This document shows positions 1-5,635 of a stretch of DNA of 5,635 bases, piece after piece; within the stretch, counting starts at the first letter, position 1; every line of letters begins with the position of its first letter. The notes beneath the pieces are model-generated. The model worked only from the letters and a program-made list of their open reading frames with translations, was not told where the DNA came from and did no database searches. Position numbers and translations under genes: made by a program. The DNA lies in NCBI GenBank assembly GCA_022567055.1, contig JADFHU010000417.1:1-5635 (forward strand), written 5' to 3'. Origin of the DNA: Planctomycetota bacterium. GTDB taxonomy: Bacteria; Planctomycetota; Phycisphaerae; Sedimentisphaerales; Anaerobacaceae.

Positions 1-729
1 GTTGGCGGGATTGGTATGCAAGATCGTGATGCCCTGCCGGTCCAAACGCTCTTGCAGCGGGCGCACGCTGCTCTCTAGGGTACCGTGCACCCATGTCGCT
101 CCCCGCGCCAGTGCGGCGAAAGAACTCAGGGCAACCGTCGCCGGGTCACATGGGCACAGACAGAGCAGACGGTCTGCCCGCTTCAGGTCCAGGGCCTGCG
201 CGTAGTTTCCTATATGATAAGACAGTTCACATTGAGTGTAGGACGCCCCCGGCCCCGATGGATCAGTTGCATCAGATGCATGGGTAGGCAGGCACAGTCT
301 GGCATGAAGCGCTTCAGGGGGGCAGGGAAGGTCTCGATCTGCCGACCCTAGGCACTCGTTGAGGGTGATGATTCGGGTAGAGCTTGGTGCCAATGGCCGA
401 ATTCGACCCGCGTGACTAAGGTCCGTGACAACGGTGCCCGCCTGGAACGTGTGCAGTGCTGCCGTTAGGGTCTTCTCGCAGGATGCGGTGGGTAGCCAGG
501 CCACTATCGCATCCCTCTTGAAGGTGGCCAGGGTTGCTGCGATCTGTGAAATGCCAGGAGGCAAGAGCAGGGCAATGCGAGCGTTGTTCTCTCCGCACGA
601 TGCCTGCAGATGGGCGGCGATTTGGTCGACCCGATCGTTTAGCCTGGCGTAGCTCCAGCTTTCTCGTGAAGTTTCGACGGCGAGGGTATCAGGGGCGGTC
701 CGAACATGGTCCATGAATTGATGGATAAG
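1..729 (-). other. Degenerate adenylation-like domain (truncated by window edge)
   Basis: Residues about 501-743 align along their length with an A domain. FMDHVRTAPDTLAV (505-518) and WSYARLND (A1-like, 525-532) open it, and QGITILHTNPAN (732-743) matches the 'VTvlfltPs' segment. The core motifs between are eroded. A2 reads FKRDAIVAWLPTA instead of LKAGAAYVPLDP. The A3 position reads THASDATDPSGPGASYTQ (649-666) with no TSGSTG loop and no lysine. The A4 position reads LCLCPCDPATV (689-699), with CD for FD and three cysteines in five residues. Reading frame and codon use stay normal, so this is divergence, not a frameshift. ATP binding looks unlikely. Motifs A5-A10 and any carrier domain lie outside the window. 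Confidence 0.8.
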
Positions 730-2256
730 GTGCGGTTTCGGTGACGCCGATAGTGAGAGGTTTGGCGGATAGCTGAATTGCCGCGCCGGCCAAAGCGTGT
801 GACTCTCCAGGGAACGACCGGGATGCTGCACCAGTCCGCCTAGCAGCATGTCGTAGTGCCGCAAGAGGCCCCGGACCGTATCCTCGGCGAGGATGTCGGC
901 ATTGTAAGTCGCAGAGCCCGACAGTTGACCCGCCTCTATTTGGGTCTCAAGCGTAAGATCGAGCTTCGTTGATCGTTGGTCGGTATAGGAGAACGGTTCG
1001 ACATCCAGCCCTTGGAGATTGAGTGAACCATTCTCAGGATTACGCATGTTAAAGTAGGCCTGGAAGGGTCTGGTTGAGTTCGAACCCGCAAGCCGGGAGA
1101 GATGGTCCAAGAGCCGAGCAAAGGGGTAGTCCTTGTGCGTATGCGCCTCCATGACCGTGCGATGTACACTGGAGAGCAGGTCCTTGAAGGAAAGGGTGCC
1201 GGGCACCTGAATCCGGATGATTAGCGTATTCACAAAGTTGCCCATGACGCTTTCGATCTCGGGGCGATCTCGATTGTCGCAGTGAACCAGGAGACTGATA
1301 TCGGCCTGTTGACTGTAGCGGGCCAGGAGGACGGCGAAACCGGCGAGCAGTACGGCGAAGGGTGTGCAGCCTGCCTCGTTGGCCAGTTGCGTCAGAGACG
1401 AGACCGATGTTTGCGTCAGAGAAAGCGAGACATGGCCGCCGGTGAAGGTGGTTCGCTGGGGACGAGGGAAGTCGGTTGGTAAGGACAGGGGCGACAGATC
1501 GGCCAGTTTTTCCTGCCAGTAGGAAGACTGTGACTCCAGCGCCGCTCCTTCTAGGCGCGTACGCTGCCATTCGGCATAATCGGCATACTGCAGGGGTGGC
1601 GCCGCACGCGCGGCTGCGTCTCCCTGGCAATGGGCGGCGTATCGGGAGGCGAGTTCGCGGTAGAGGATCCCAAATGAGGTGCCGTCAAAGACCAGATGGT
1701 GGACCACAAACGCAAAGACAAATTCCCTCTCATCAATTCGGATGAGTACGGTGCGGCTGAGCGGTCCTCGACCCAAGTCGAAGGGTTTGTTGGCGGCGTT
1801 TCGCACATGGGTGCGGGCTTGTTCCAGACGCTCGGTGCGTGGCAGGGGGCTTAGGTCTCGTTCCCGCCAATCCAGCCGTGGTTCCGAATGGATGACTTGT
1901 CGCGCTGTCCCCTGGACAATAGGAAAGGTGGTCCGGAAGGACTCATGGCGTTTGCCGATTTCCCGGAAGCTTTGCTTGAGGGCCTCGGTGTTCAGAGGGC
2001 CTGTCACATGCAAGGCCGTGACCATATGGTAGATGCTGCTGTCAGGATCCAGTTGCTGACTGTTCCACAGACGTTCCTGGGCGAATGAGAGTGGGGCTTG
2101 GTCTGCCTGCGATCGCTTGGGAATGTTGTTCCATAGGGGAAAATTCGCGCCCGCAGTCGCTAGCCGTTTCTCCAGGAGCCGTCGCTTTGCAGGAGAGAGT
2201 GTCTGGACCTTTTTCAAAAGGTCATCCATGCCGGATGTCTTAGATAGGCTGGGCAA
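1..2256 (-). CDS. NRPS with condensation domain and degenerate adenylation domain (3'-partial)
   Basis: This synthetase subunit should form a peptide bond between an upstream carrier-bound donor and its own acceptor. The frame is open to the left edge with no stop in the window. Two starts compete. TTG at 2254-2256 has a GGAGGG Shine-Dalgarno 7 nt upstream and overlaps the previous gene by 17 bases; it is chosen here. ATG at 2227-2229 has no Shine-Dalgarno but gives an N-terminus (MDDLLKKVQTLSPAKRRLL) typical of NRPS modules. Numbered from that ATG, 743 residues are visible. A short helical N-terminus (1-43) precedes a condensation domain (about 44-488) with LSFAQERLW at 47-55, HHLVFDG at 177-183, YADYAEWQ at 215-222 and GNFVNTL at 330-336. 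An adenylation-like domain from about 501 to the edge has eroded core motifs. Carrier and later domains lie beyond the window. The NRPS identity is firm; the start is less certain. Confidence 0.92.
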   Translation of the reverse strand, partial: MPSLSKTSGMDDLLKKVQTLSPAKRRLLEKRLATAGANFPLWNNIPKRSQADQAPLSFAQERLWNSQQLDPDSSIYHMVTALHVTGPLNTEALKQSFREIGKRHESFRTTFPIVQGTARQVIHSEPRLDWRERDLSPLPRTERLEQARTHVRNAANKPFDLGRGPLSRTVLIRIDEREFVFAFVVHHLVFDGTSFGILYRELASRYAAHCQGDAAARAAPPLQYADYAEWQRTRLEGAALESQSSYWQEKLADLSPLSLPTDFPRPQRTTFTGGHVSLSLTQTSVSSLTQLANEAGCTPFAVLLAGFAVLLARYSQQADISLLVHCDNRDRPEIESVMGNFVNTLIIRIQVPGTLSFKDLLSSVHRTVMEAHTHKDYPFARLLDHLSRLAGSNSTRPFQAYFNMRNPENGSLNLQGLDVEPFSYTDQRSTKLDLTLETQIEAGQLSGSATYNADILAEDTVRGLLRHYDMLLGGLVQHPGRSLESHTLWPARQFSYPPNLSLSASPKPHLIHQFMDHVRTAPDTLAVETSRESWSYARLNDRVDQIAAHLQASCGENNARIALLLPPGISQIAATLATFKRDAIVAWLPTASCEKTLTAALHTFQAGTVVTDLSHAGRIRPLAPSSTRIITLNECLGSADRDLPCPPEALHARLCLPTHASDATDPSGPGASYTQCELSYHIGNYAQALDLKRADRLLCLCPCDPATVALSSFAALARGATWVHGTLESSVRPLQERLDRQGITILHTNPAN
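766..2100 (-). other. Condensation (C) domain, LCL-like
   Basis: Residues about 44-488 (from the Met at 2229) catalyse amide bond formation between donor and acceptor thioesters. The active-site motif HHLVFDG (177-183) is intact, with the general-base histidine 178 and structural Asp 182. C1 reads LSFAQERLW followed by LDPDSSIYHM, the LCL style (both donor and acceptor L-configured) rather than the DCL style. KRHESFRTTF, FDLGRGPLSR (150-159) and GNFVNTL (330-336) are also conserved. The domain should be functional. The stereochemical subtype is a judgement from motif wording only. Confidence 0.92.
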
Positions 2257-5200
2257 GCGATTGCCCTCCTTCCTGGAGGGCCCGCGCCTTTGCCACGATG
2301 GCGGGCCACCAATACAGCAGCTCCCCATACTTTCTTATCCAATGACGCACCTGCTCTGCCGGCTCTCTATCCGATCCACTGAACTTGAGATCCAGGGGAA
2401 TCCAAAAGTCCGCTCGCTCGAGGGCTTGGCGTAGCAGCGTTTGGTATCTTCTGAGATCGTCTGCCCAGTAGCGAGGTCCATCCGGATGAGTCGCCAAGTG
2501 GTCCTCGATGTCTGCTAACTGTCGGTTCTTATCCCCTTGGGCCTGCTCACACATATAGTCGCTAAACTCATGCTTAGGCAAGTTGCTGAGTTCTATCAGG
2601 TAACTGCCCAGCGATTGCATTCGCTGGGTCGTGTCCACGATTTCCGGATGTGAGGGTGCGCCGTACAAGATGCCTAGCAGCAATTCGATCAGGCTGTACC
2701 CGGAGGCCTGACGAAAGATTTCTCCCGGCCAGAACTGACGGTCGCCTACCGGTTCATGATTCAGAGTCCACGGCAGATGCAGGAACCAACTATGACTACG
2801 GCATTGCCAATAGGTGGCCGCAAAGAGATGGTCCTGGCCGTGCATGGCGGGCAGGAAGGGGGGCGGGCAAATGCGATTGTCCAAACTGAAAAATGTGCTC
2901 ATGAAGAAGGAAGCATCGGCCAAAGTGGGTTGTTTTACGCTGCGTATCATGCCTCGGCTGGTGCACGCTCGACGATAGGTCTCCTCTGTTGCCACCAACC
3001 GTTGCAGAGAAGCTCCCTTCACCATTAGGTAGTGGAATGGTGAAGCCCAGCCGCAGTCGCCCACGAGCCCATTGGAAATGAGTTCGATGCGGGCTTGGTT
3101 GCTGCTTAGACGCTCTTCCACCTGGGCGAGACGGTTCGGGCAACATCGCTCGTGGGGTGTGTATGCGGGTAGGTCGGCAACCGATTTACCCAACCACTGT
3201 TCATGCAGTGCGAGAAGGTCTTGGTCGATGTATTGAGCCTGTTGCACTGCTAGTTTCTGGTCGGGAAAGAACCAGTACTCGGAAGGATCGCAGCCAAGCG
3301 CCAGGCTCAGGTCCTCCTGGACTTCACCCGCTTGACTGAGCCTGCAGACCGTGTCATCGTCGGCAATGAAAAGGGGGGCACCGATTGTTCCCAGCAAGAC
3401 TGCGTTTCGGTTGGCGCCGGGACTGTAGCCCGTTTTGTACACGTCAAATAGGGCGAAATTGACGATATCGGCAGGCAGATCGGTGTGGTCCAAGAGCCTT
3501 GCCGCGAAAAGCCGTTTCTCTTCATGCCCGGCGTAGTCAATGTCCGCTCCGAAGTCCTGGGCCACCTGGGTCAGGGTTTGGCGATTCTCGACACGCGTGG
3601 CGCTATCCTGGGAATCGTCGAAGATGGCAATCCGCAAGCGGCGATCGTAGTGGTGGCTATGCCGTTGATAGCTCTCCAAGTTGTGTTTTAGGGCCTTAAC
3701 CCGGTTGGCTGTCACGATGGCCAATGTCTGGATTTGGACTGAGGATTGCTCCCTTTTCCGGGTGTCTGCCTCAGTACCATGGCCAGCAAAGGACGCAGAT
3801 CCGGTTTTCGTCGTTGCGGTCCTGACTGCAGTACCGGCAGAGGGAAAACTCGTCTCCTGCAACTCTACTGCGGCATCCTCCTCGGAAAGCGATGCCACCT
3901 CGCCCAACATGTGCTCGAGCAACCTTGCAGCGTCTTCCGTGTCATCCGAGTCGTCGAGTGCTAGTGCCTGGGTGGCCACAGTGGGTGATTCAAATAGCGC
4001 CCGAATACCTATATCCCTTTGGAAAAGCCGGCAAATGCGAGAGTGCACCTTCACCATCAGCAGCGAGTGTCCGCCCAGTTCGTAGAAACTGTCGAAAACG
4101 CCTATGTGATTGTGTTTCAGTATCTCCACCCAGACATCGAGAACCGACTGCTCAGTGGCGTTGCGCGGCGCGACCTTGCTCTGCTGTACGTTTCTGGTGG
4201 ACTGCGCCGGACTGGGTAGTGCCTGCAGATCGACTTTTCCGTGAGCATTCAGCGGCAGGGTGTCGAGTTTAACAAAGACAGTCGGCACCATGTATCGAGG
4301 CACCTCCTGTTCCAATGCCTGCCGGAGCCCGGAGACATCAAGCTGCCCAGGCTCGGCCGGCACCACATAGGCAACCAGTTGGGCTTCGTCCTGCGGATCG
4401 GGACGAATGGCCACGGCCGCATCGCGGATCTGAGGAAGCGCCAGGACTGCGAACGTCACTTCTGCCAGTTCTATGCGGAAGCCCCGGATCTTGACTTGAT
4501 CATCTTTCCTGCCGAGAAACTCTATGTTGCCATCGGGCAAAAGGCGGGCAAGGTCACCGGTCCGGTACAGGTGGGTGCGACCACTTCGGGCGTAGGGATT
4601 CTGTAGAAAGCGGGAAGCGGTCAGATCTGGATTTGCAAGGTAACCGGCCCCAACACCAATCCCGCCGATATATAGCTCGCCCGGCAGGCCAGCGGGTAGA
4701 AGCCTCTGCTGTTGATCGAGAATGAGCACTTGGACATTGTCGATGGGGCGTCCGATGGGAACAGGCCGGTCCAAGAAAGTTCTTGGATTCGAGACACGGA
4801 AAGAAGCTGCAATGTCCGTACACTCGGTAGGCCCGTAGGTGTTGAGGATTTCAGCATGAAAATGGGGACCCTCCAGCCACGGCCTAAGACGGGATAGCAG
4901 AATCGGTTCACCGCCCAATACAACGGCCCTCAAGGTCGCAAGTTCCACACAGTCACCATCCCTTGAGAAGTCGACCAGGGGATAAAATGCGCTCGGGGTG
5001 CAGTTCACTATCGTGATTCGCTCCGCCTTTATCGTCCGCCTGATCAGGGCAGGATCATACATACCCGCGGGCAGCAAGTGCAATGCTCCACCCGTCATTA
5101 GGGGCGCAAATAGGTTCTTCTGAGTCAGGTCAAAGGTCGGGGCACTGACCAGTAGGGTTCGATCGTCCTCGGTCAATGTGAGTTCCTTCGTATACCAGTT

Positions 5201-5635
5201 TAGTAGATTGGTGAAACCGCGGTGATAGACCGCCGCGGCTTTGGCGTTCCCTGTGGAACCGCTCGTGAAAATAGCATAAACAAGACTATCTGGCTTTGCC
5301 TGGCAGGGAAGGTTGCTATCACTGTCCGGGTTAGCCGCAGCCCAGGCTTCGTCGAGATAGAGGTGGGGGATATCCTCGGGGCTCTTTACTTCAAGAGAGG
5401 TCTGGCTGAGTATGAGCGCAGGGTTGACGTCACGGACCATGGCATCCAGACGTTTTGGCGGGGAGGAGGGATCGAGTGGGACATATGCTCCCCCTGCCTT
5501 CAGGATACCCAATACGCCAACGATCAAGTCGACGGAAGGCTGCAGGTAGAACGCAACCAATGCGTCCGTCCCTATGCCGAGCTTCCTGAGACGGTGCGCC
5601 AGCCGATTGGCCTTGCGATTTAACTGTTCATAGGT
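2240..5635 (-). CDS. NRPS with A-T-glycosyltransferase-like architecture (5'-partial)
   Basis: This is a nonribosomal peptide synthetase that activates an amino acid as aminoacyl-AMP and loads it onto its own carrier domain. The frame is open from the right edge (first residues TYEQLN, the A1 motif) to a TAA at 2240-2242, giving 1131 visible residues; the true start lies outside the window. Numbered from the edge, the order is: adenylation domain about 1-473, carrier domain about 488-560 with attachment serine 524, a low-complexity Ser/Thr/Ala linker about 561-632, and a glycosyltransferase-like domain about 633-1131. No condensation, epimerization, thioesterase or reductase domain follows the carrier domain, which is atypical. 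The next gene is on the same strand and overlaps or abuts it, so the two are probably one operon. Whether a condensation domain precedes the A domain cannot be seen. The NRPS assignment is certain; the product and substrate are unknown. Confidence 0.95.
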   Translation of the reverse strand, partial: TYEQLNRKANRLAHRLRKLGIGTDALVAFYLQPSVDLIVGVLGILKAGGAYVPLDPSSPPKRLDAMVRDVNPALILSQTSLEVKSPEDIPHLYLDEAWAAANPDSDSNLPCQAKPDSLVYAIFTSGSTGNAKAAAVYHRGFTNLLNWYTKELTLTEDDRTLLVSAPTFDLTQKNLFAPLMTGGALHLLPAGMYDPALIRRTIKAERITIVNCTPSAFYPLVDFSRDGDCVELATLRAVVLGGEPILLSRLRPWLEGPHFHAEILNTYGPTECTDIAASFRVSNPRTFLDRPVPIGRPIDNVQVLILDQQQRLLPAGLPGELYIGGIGVGAGYLANPDLTASRFLQNPYARSGRTHLYRTGDLARLLPDGNIEFLGRKDDQVKIRGFRIELAEVTFAVLALPQIRDAAVAIRPDPQDEAQLVAYVVPAEPGQLDVSGLRQALEQEVPRYMVPTVFVKLDTLPLNAHGKVDLQALPSPAQSTRNVQQSKVAPRNATEQSVLDVWVEILKHNHIGVFDSFYELGGHSLLMVKVHSRICRLFQRDIGIRALFESPTVATQALALDDSDDTEDAARLLEHMLGEVASLSEEDAAVELQETSFPSAGTAVRTATTKTGSASFAGHGTEADTRKREQSSVQIQTLAIVTANRVKALKHNLESYQRHSHHYDRRLRIAIFDDSQDSATRVENRQTLTQVAQDFGADIDYAGHEEKRLFAARLLDHTDLPADIVNFALFDVYKTGYSPGANRNAVLLGTIGAPLFIADDDTVCRLSQAGEVQEDLSLALGCDPSEYWFFPDQKLAVQQAQYIDQDLLALHEQWLGKSVADLPAYTPHERCCPNRLAQVEERLSSNQARIELISNGLVGDCGWASPFHYLMVKGASLQRLVATEETYRRACTSRGMIRSVKQPTLADASFFMSTFFSLDNRICPPPFLPAMHGQDHLFAATYWQCRSHSWFLHLPWTLNHEPVGDRQFWPGEIFRQASGYSLIELLLGILYGAPSHPEIVDTTQRMQSLGSYLIELSNLPKHEFSDYMCEQAQGDKNRQLADIEDHLATHPDGPRYWADDLRRYQTLLRQALERADFWIPLDLKFSGSDREPAEQVRHWIRKYGELLYWWPAIVAKARALQEGGQSLAQPI
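2263..2281 (-). promoter_or_regulatory. Hairpin enclosing the Shine-Dalgarno (translational coupling element)
   Basis: The minus-strand transcript contains GCCCUCC, loop AGGAA, GGAGGGC: a perfect 7-bp stem with six G-C pairs and a 5-nt loop. The 3' arm is the Shine-Dalgarno of the next gene. The hairpin lies wholly within the coding region of the upstream NRPS, 21 nt before its stop codon. A ribosome finishing the upstream gene would melt it and free the site. The complementarity is seen directly; the coupling role is inference. There is no U-tract, so it is not a terminator. Confidence 0.55.
2264..2269 (-). promoter_or_regulatory. Strong Shine-Dalgarno (GGAGGG) for the downstream NRPS
   Basis: On the minus strand GGAGGG lies 7 nt (CAATCGC) before the in-frame TTG at 2254-2256, an ideal spacing. 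It is 34 nt before the ATG at 2229, too far to serve that codon directly, and no purine-rich ribosome site precedes that ATG. This decides in favour of the TTG start and places the site inside the last codons of the upstream gene. Confidence 0.7.
3740..3958 (-). other. Low-complexity Ser/Thr/Ala/acidic interdomain linker
   Basis: Residues about 560-632 are first acidic (DDSDDTED, EEDAAVELQE) and then rich in Ser, Thr, Ala and Gly, with no recognisable motif. The composition suggests a flexible tether between the carrier domain and the C-terminal GT-like domain. It would give the phosphopantetheine arm reach to that active site. The composition is seen directly; the role is inference. Confidence 0.6.
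3956..4174 (-). other. Peptidyl carrier (T/PCP) domain
   Basis: Residues about 488-560 form a carrier domain that holds the activated amino acid as a thioester on a 4'-phosphopantetheine arm. The core reads DSFYELGGHSLLMVKV, matching the family pattern DxFFxLGGHSL, with the modified serine at residue 524 (codon 4064-4066). The downstream helix region IRALFESPTVATQAL is also typical. The domain directly follows the A domain and is followed by the linker to the GT-like domain rather than by a condensation domain. Confidence 0.93.
4217..5635 (-). other. Adenylation (A) domain of the upstream NRPS, start missing
   Basis: Residues 1-473 of the visible protein cover motifs A1 to A10. Visible are TYEQLN (A1, 1-6), LKAGGAYVPLDP (A2, 45-56), TSGSTGNAKAAAVYHRGF (A3, 124-141), FDLT (A4, 168-171), NTYGPTE (A5, 265-271), GELYIGG (A6, 319-325), YRTGDL (A7, 357-362), GRKDDQVKIRGFRIELAE (A8, 375-392) and LPLNAHGKVD (A10, 460-469) with the catalytic lysine 467. 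The A3 loop departs from the usual PKG (reads AKA) but keeps its lysine, and A8 ends LAE rather than LGE. By hand alignment to the PheA pocket, the specificity residues read D169 L170 K173 N211 V239 G241 T266 D274 I275 plus K467. I cannot assign a substrate from this code. The domain is probably active. Confidence 0.93.

Larger units (their letters stand above)
2243..3739 (-). other. C-terminal GT-A glycosyltransferase-like domain fused to NRPS
   Basis: Residues about 633-1131 do not match any standard NRPS domain. The start, TLAIVTANRVKALKHNLESY (637-656), resembles the first beta strand and helix of GT-A (GT2-like) glycosyltransferases, which usually read 'viptyNR...L...l.S'. A second strand, LRIAIFDDSQD (667-677), follows. 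GANRNAVLLGTIGAPLFIAD (740-759) leads into D759-D760-D761, the position and form of the DXD motif that binds the metal-nucleotide sugar. Later landmarks are SNGLVGDCGW (854-863), SLDNR (917-921), PPPFLP (924-929), GQDHLFAATYW (933-943), where GT-A enzymes often carry an acidic base segment, and HLPWTLNHEP (953-962). The last 130 or so residues look helical. The fold call rests on motif resemblance only; donor, acceptor and even transferase activity are unproven. A non-sugar nucleotide-dependent transferase is possible. Confidence 0.6.

Noticed and set aside
232..285. Frameshift or sequencing error as the cause of the missing A3 motif
   Set aside because: The reading frame carries recognisable A-domain sequence on both sides without a shift, and I did not find TSGSTG-like text in the segment, so divergence explains it better.
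1049..1630. A 193-codon minus-strand open frame starting inside the condensation domain
   Set aside because: It lies wholly within the C-domain coding sequence in another frame, shows no recognisable motif and is rich in Arg/Pro/Ser as expected for an out-of-frame reading of GC-rich DNA.
2109..2116. GCGATCGC octamer resembling the cyanobacterial HIP1 repeat
   Set aside because: I noticed only one perfect copy in the window, so it neither marks a repeat family here nor supports a cyanobacterial origin.
2263..2281. Rho-independent terminator between the two genes
   Set aside because: The stem is convincing but no U-tract follows it. It sits inside coding sequence, and the next gene starts immediately.
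2243..2700. Thioesterase or NRPS docking domain at the C-terminus of the upstream protein
   Set aside because: No GxSxG nucleophile motif or typical docking helix pair is visible. The region is continuous with the GT-like domain and looks like a helical tail.
3681..4085. Plus-strand open frame of 134 codons opposite the carrier domain and linker
   Set aside because: It is antisense to clearly conserved NRPS coding sequence. Its Ser/Ala-rich product mirrors the linker composition, and it has no motif support.
1..5635. tRNA, rRNA, CRISPR array, insertion sequence or attachment site
   Set aside because: Coding sequence of the two NRPS genes fills the window, and I saw no direct-repeat array, transposase or structured RNA signature.

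Overview
The whole window is one nonribosomal peptide synthetase (NRPS) locus read on the minus strand. It holds two co-directional genes, both cut by the window edges, and no other real gene on either strand. The DNA looks moderately GC-rich and bacterial, with a Shine-Dalgarno signal and an operon-style overlap. It could be proteobacterial, but nothing in the sequence fixes the taxon.

The upstream gene (right edge to 2240) begins inside an adenylation (A) domain at its A1 motif. It continues through a complete A domain and a peptidyl carrier (T) domain with an intact GGHS attachment site. A Ser/Thr/Ala-rich linker follows, then about 500 residues that are not a condensation, epimerization, thioesterase or reductase domain. 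That C-terminal part reads as a GT-A-fold, glycosyltransferase-like domain: an 'AIVTANR...LESY' first strand and a 'GANRN...FIADDD' DXD-type segment. An A-T-GT(like) protein is the most unusual thing here.

The downstream gene (2256 or 2229, running off the left edge) starts with a canonical LCL-like condensation (C) domain with an intact HHxxxDG motif. It then enters an A domain whose core motifs are badly eroded. The A2 motif is unrecognisable, the A3 phosphate-binding loop has lost its TSGSTG-PKG character, and the A4 'FD' reads 'CD'. The frame is open throughout, so this looks like a diverged, probably non-adenylating domain rather than a frameshifted one.

The junction is compact. A strong GGAGGG Shine-Dalgarno sits inside a perfect 7-bp hairpin in the last codons of the upstream gene, 7 nt before an in-frame TTG. 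The ATG at 2229, the more conventional-looking start, has no Shine-Dalgarno. Either start points to translational coupling of the two synthetases.

Working model (inference): the first protein activates and tethers an amino acid, its GT-like domain may modify the carrier-bound substrate or a later intermediate, and the C domain of the second protein condenses it. If the second A domain is dead, that module must be loaded in trans or be skipped.
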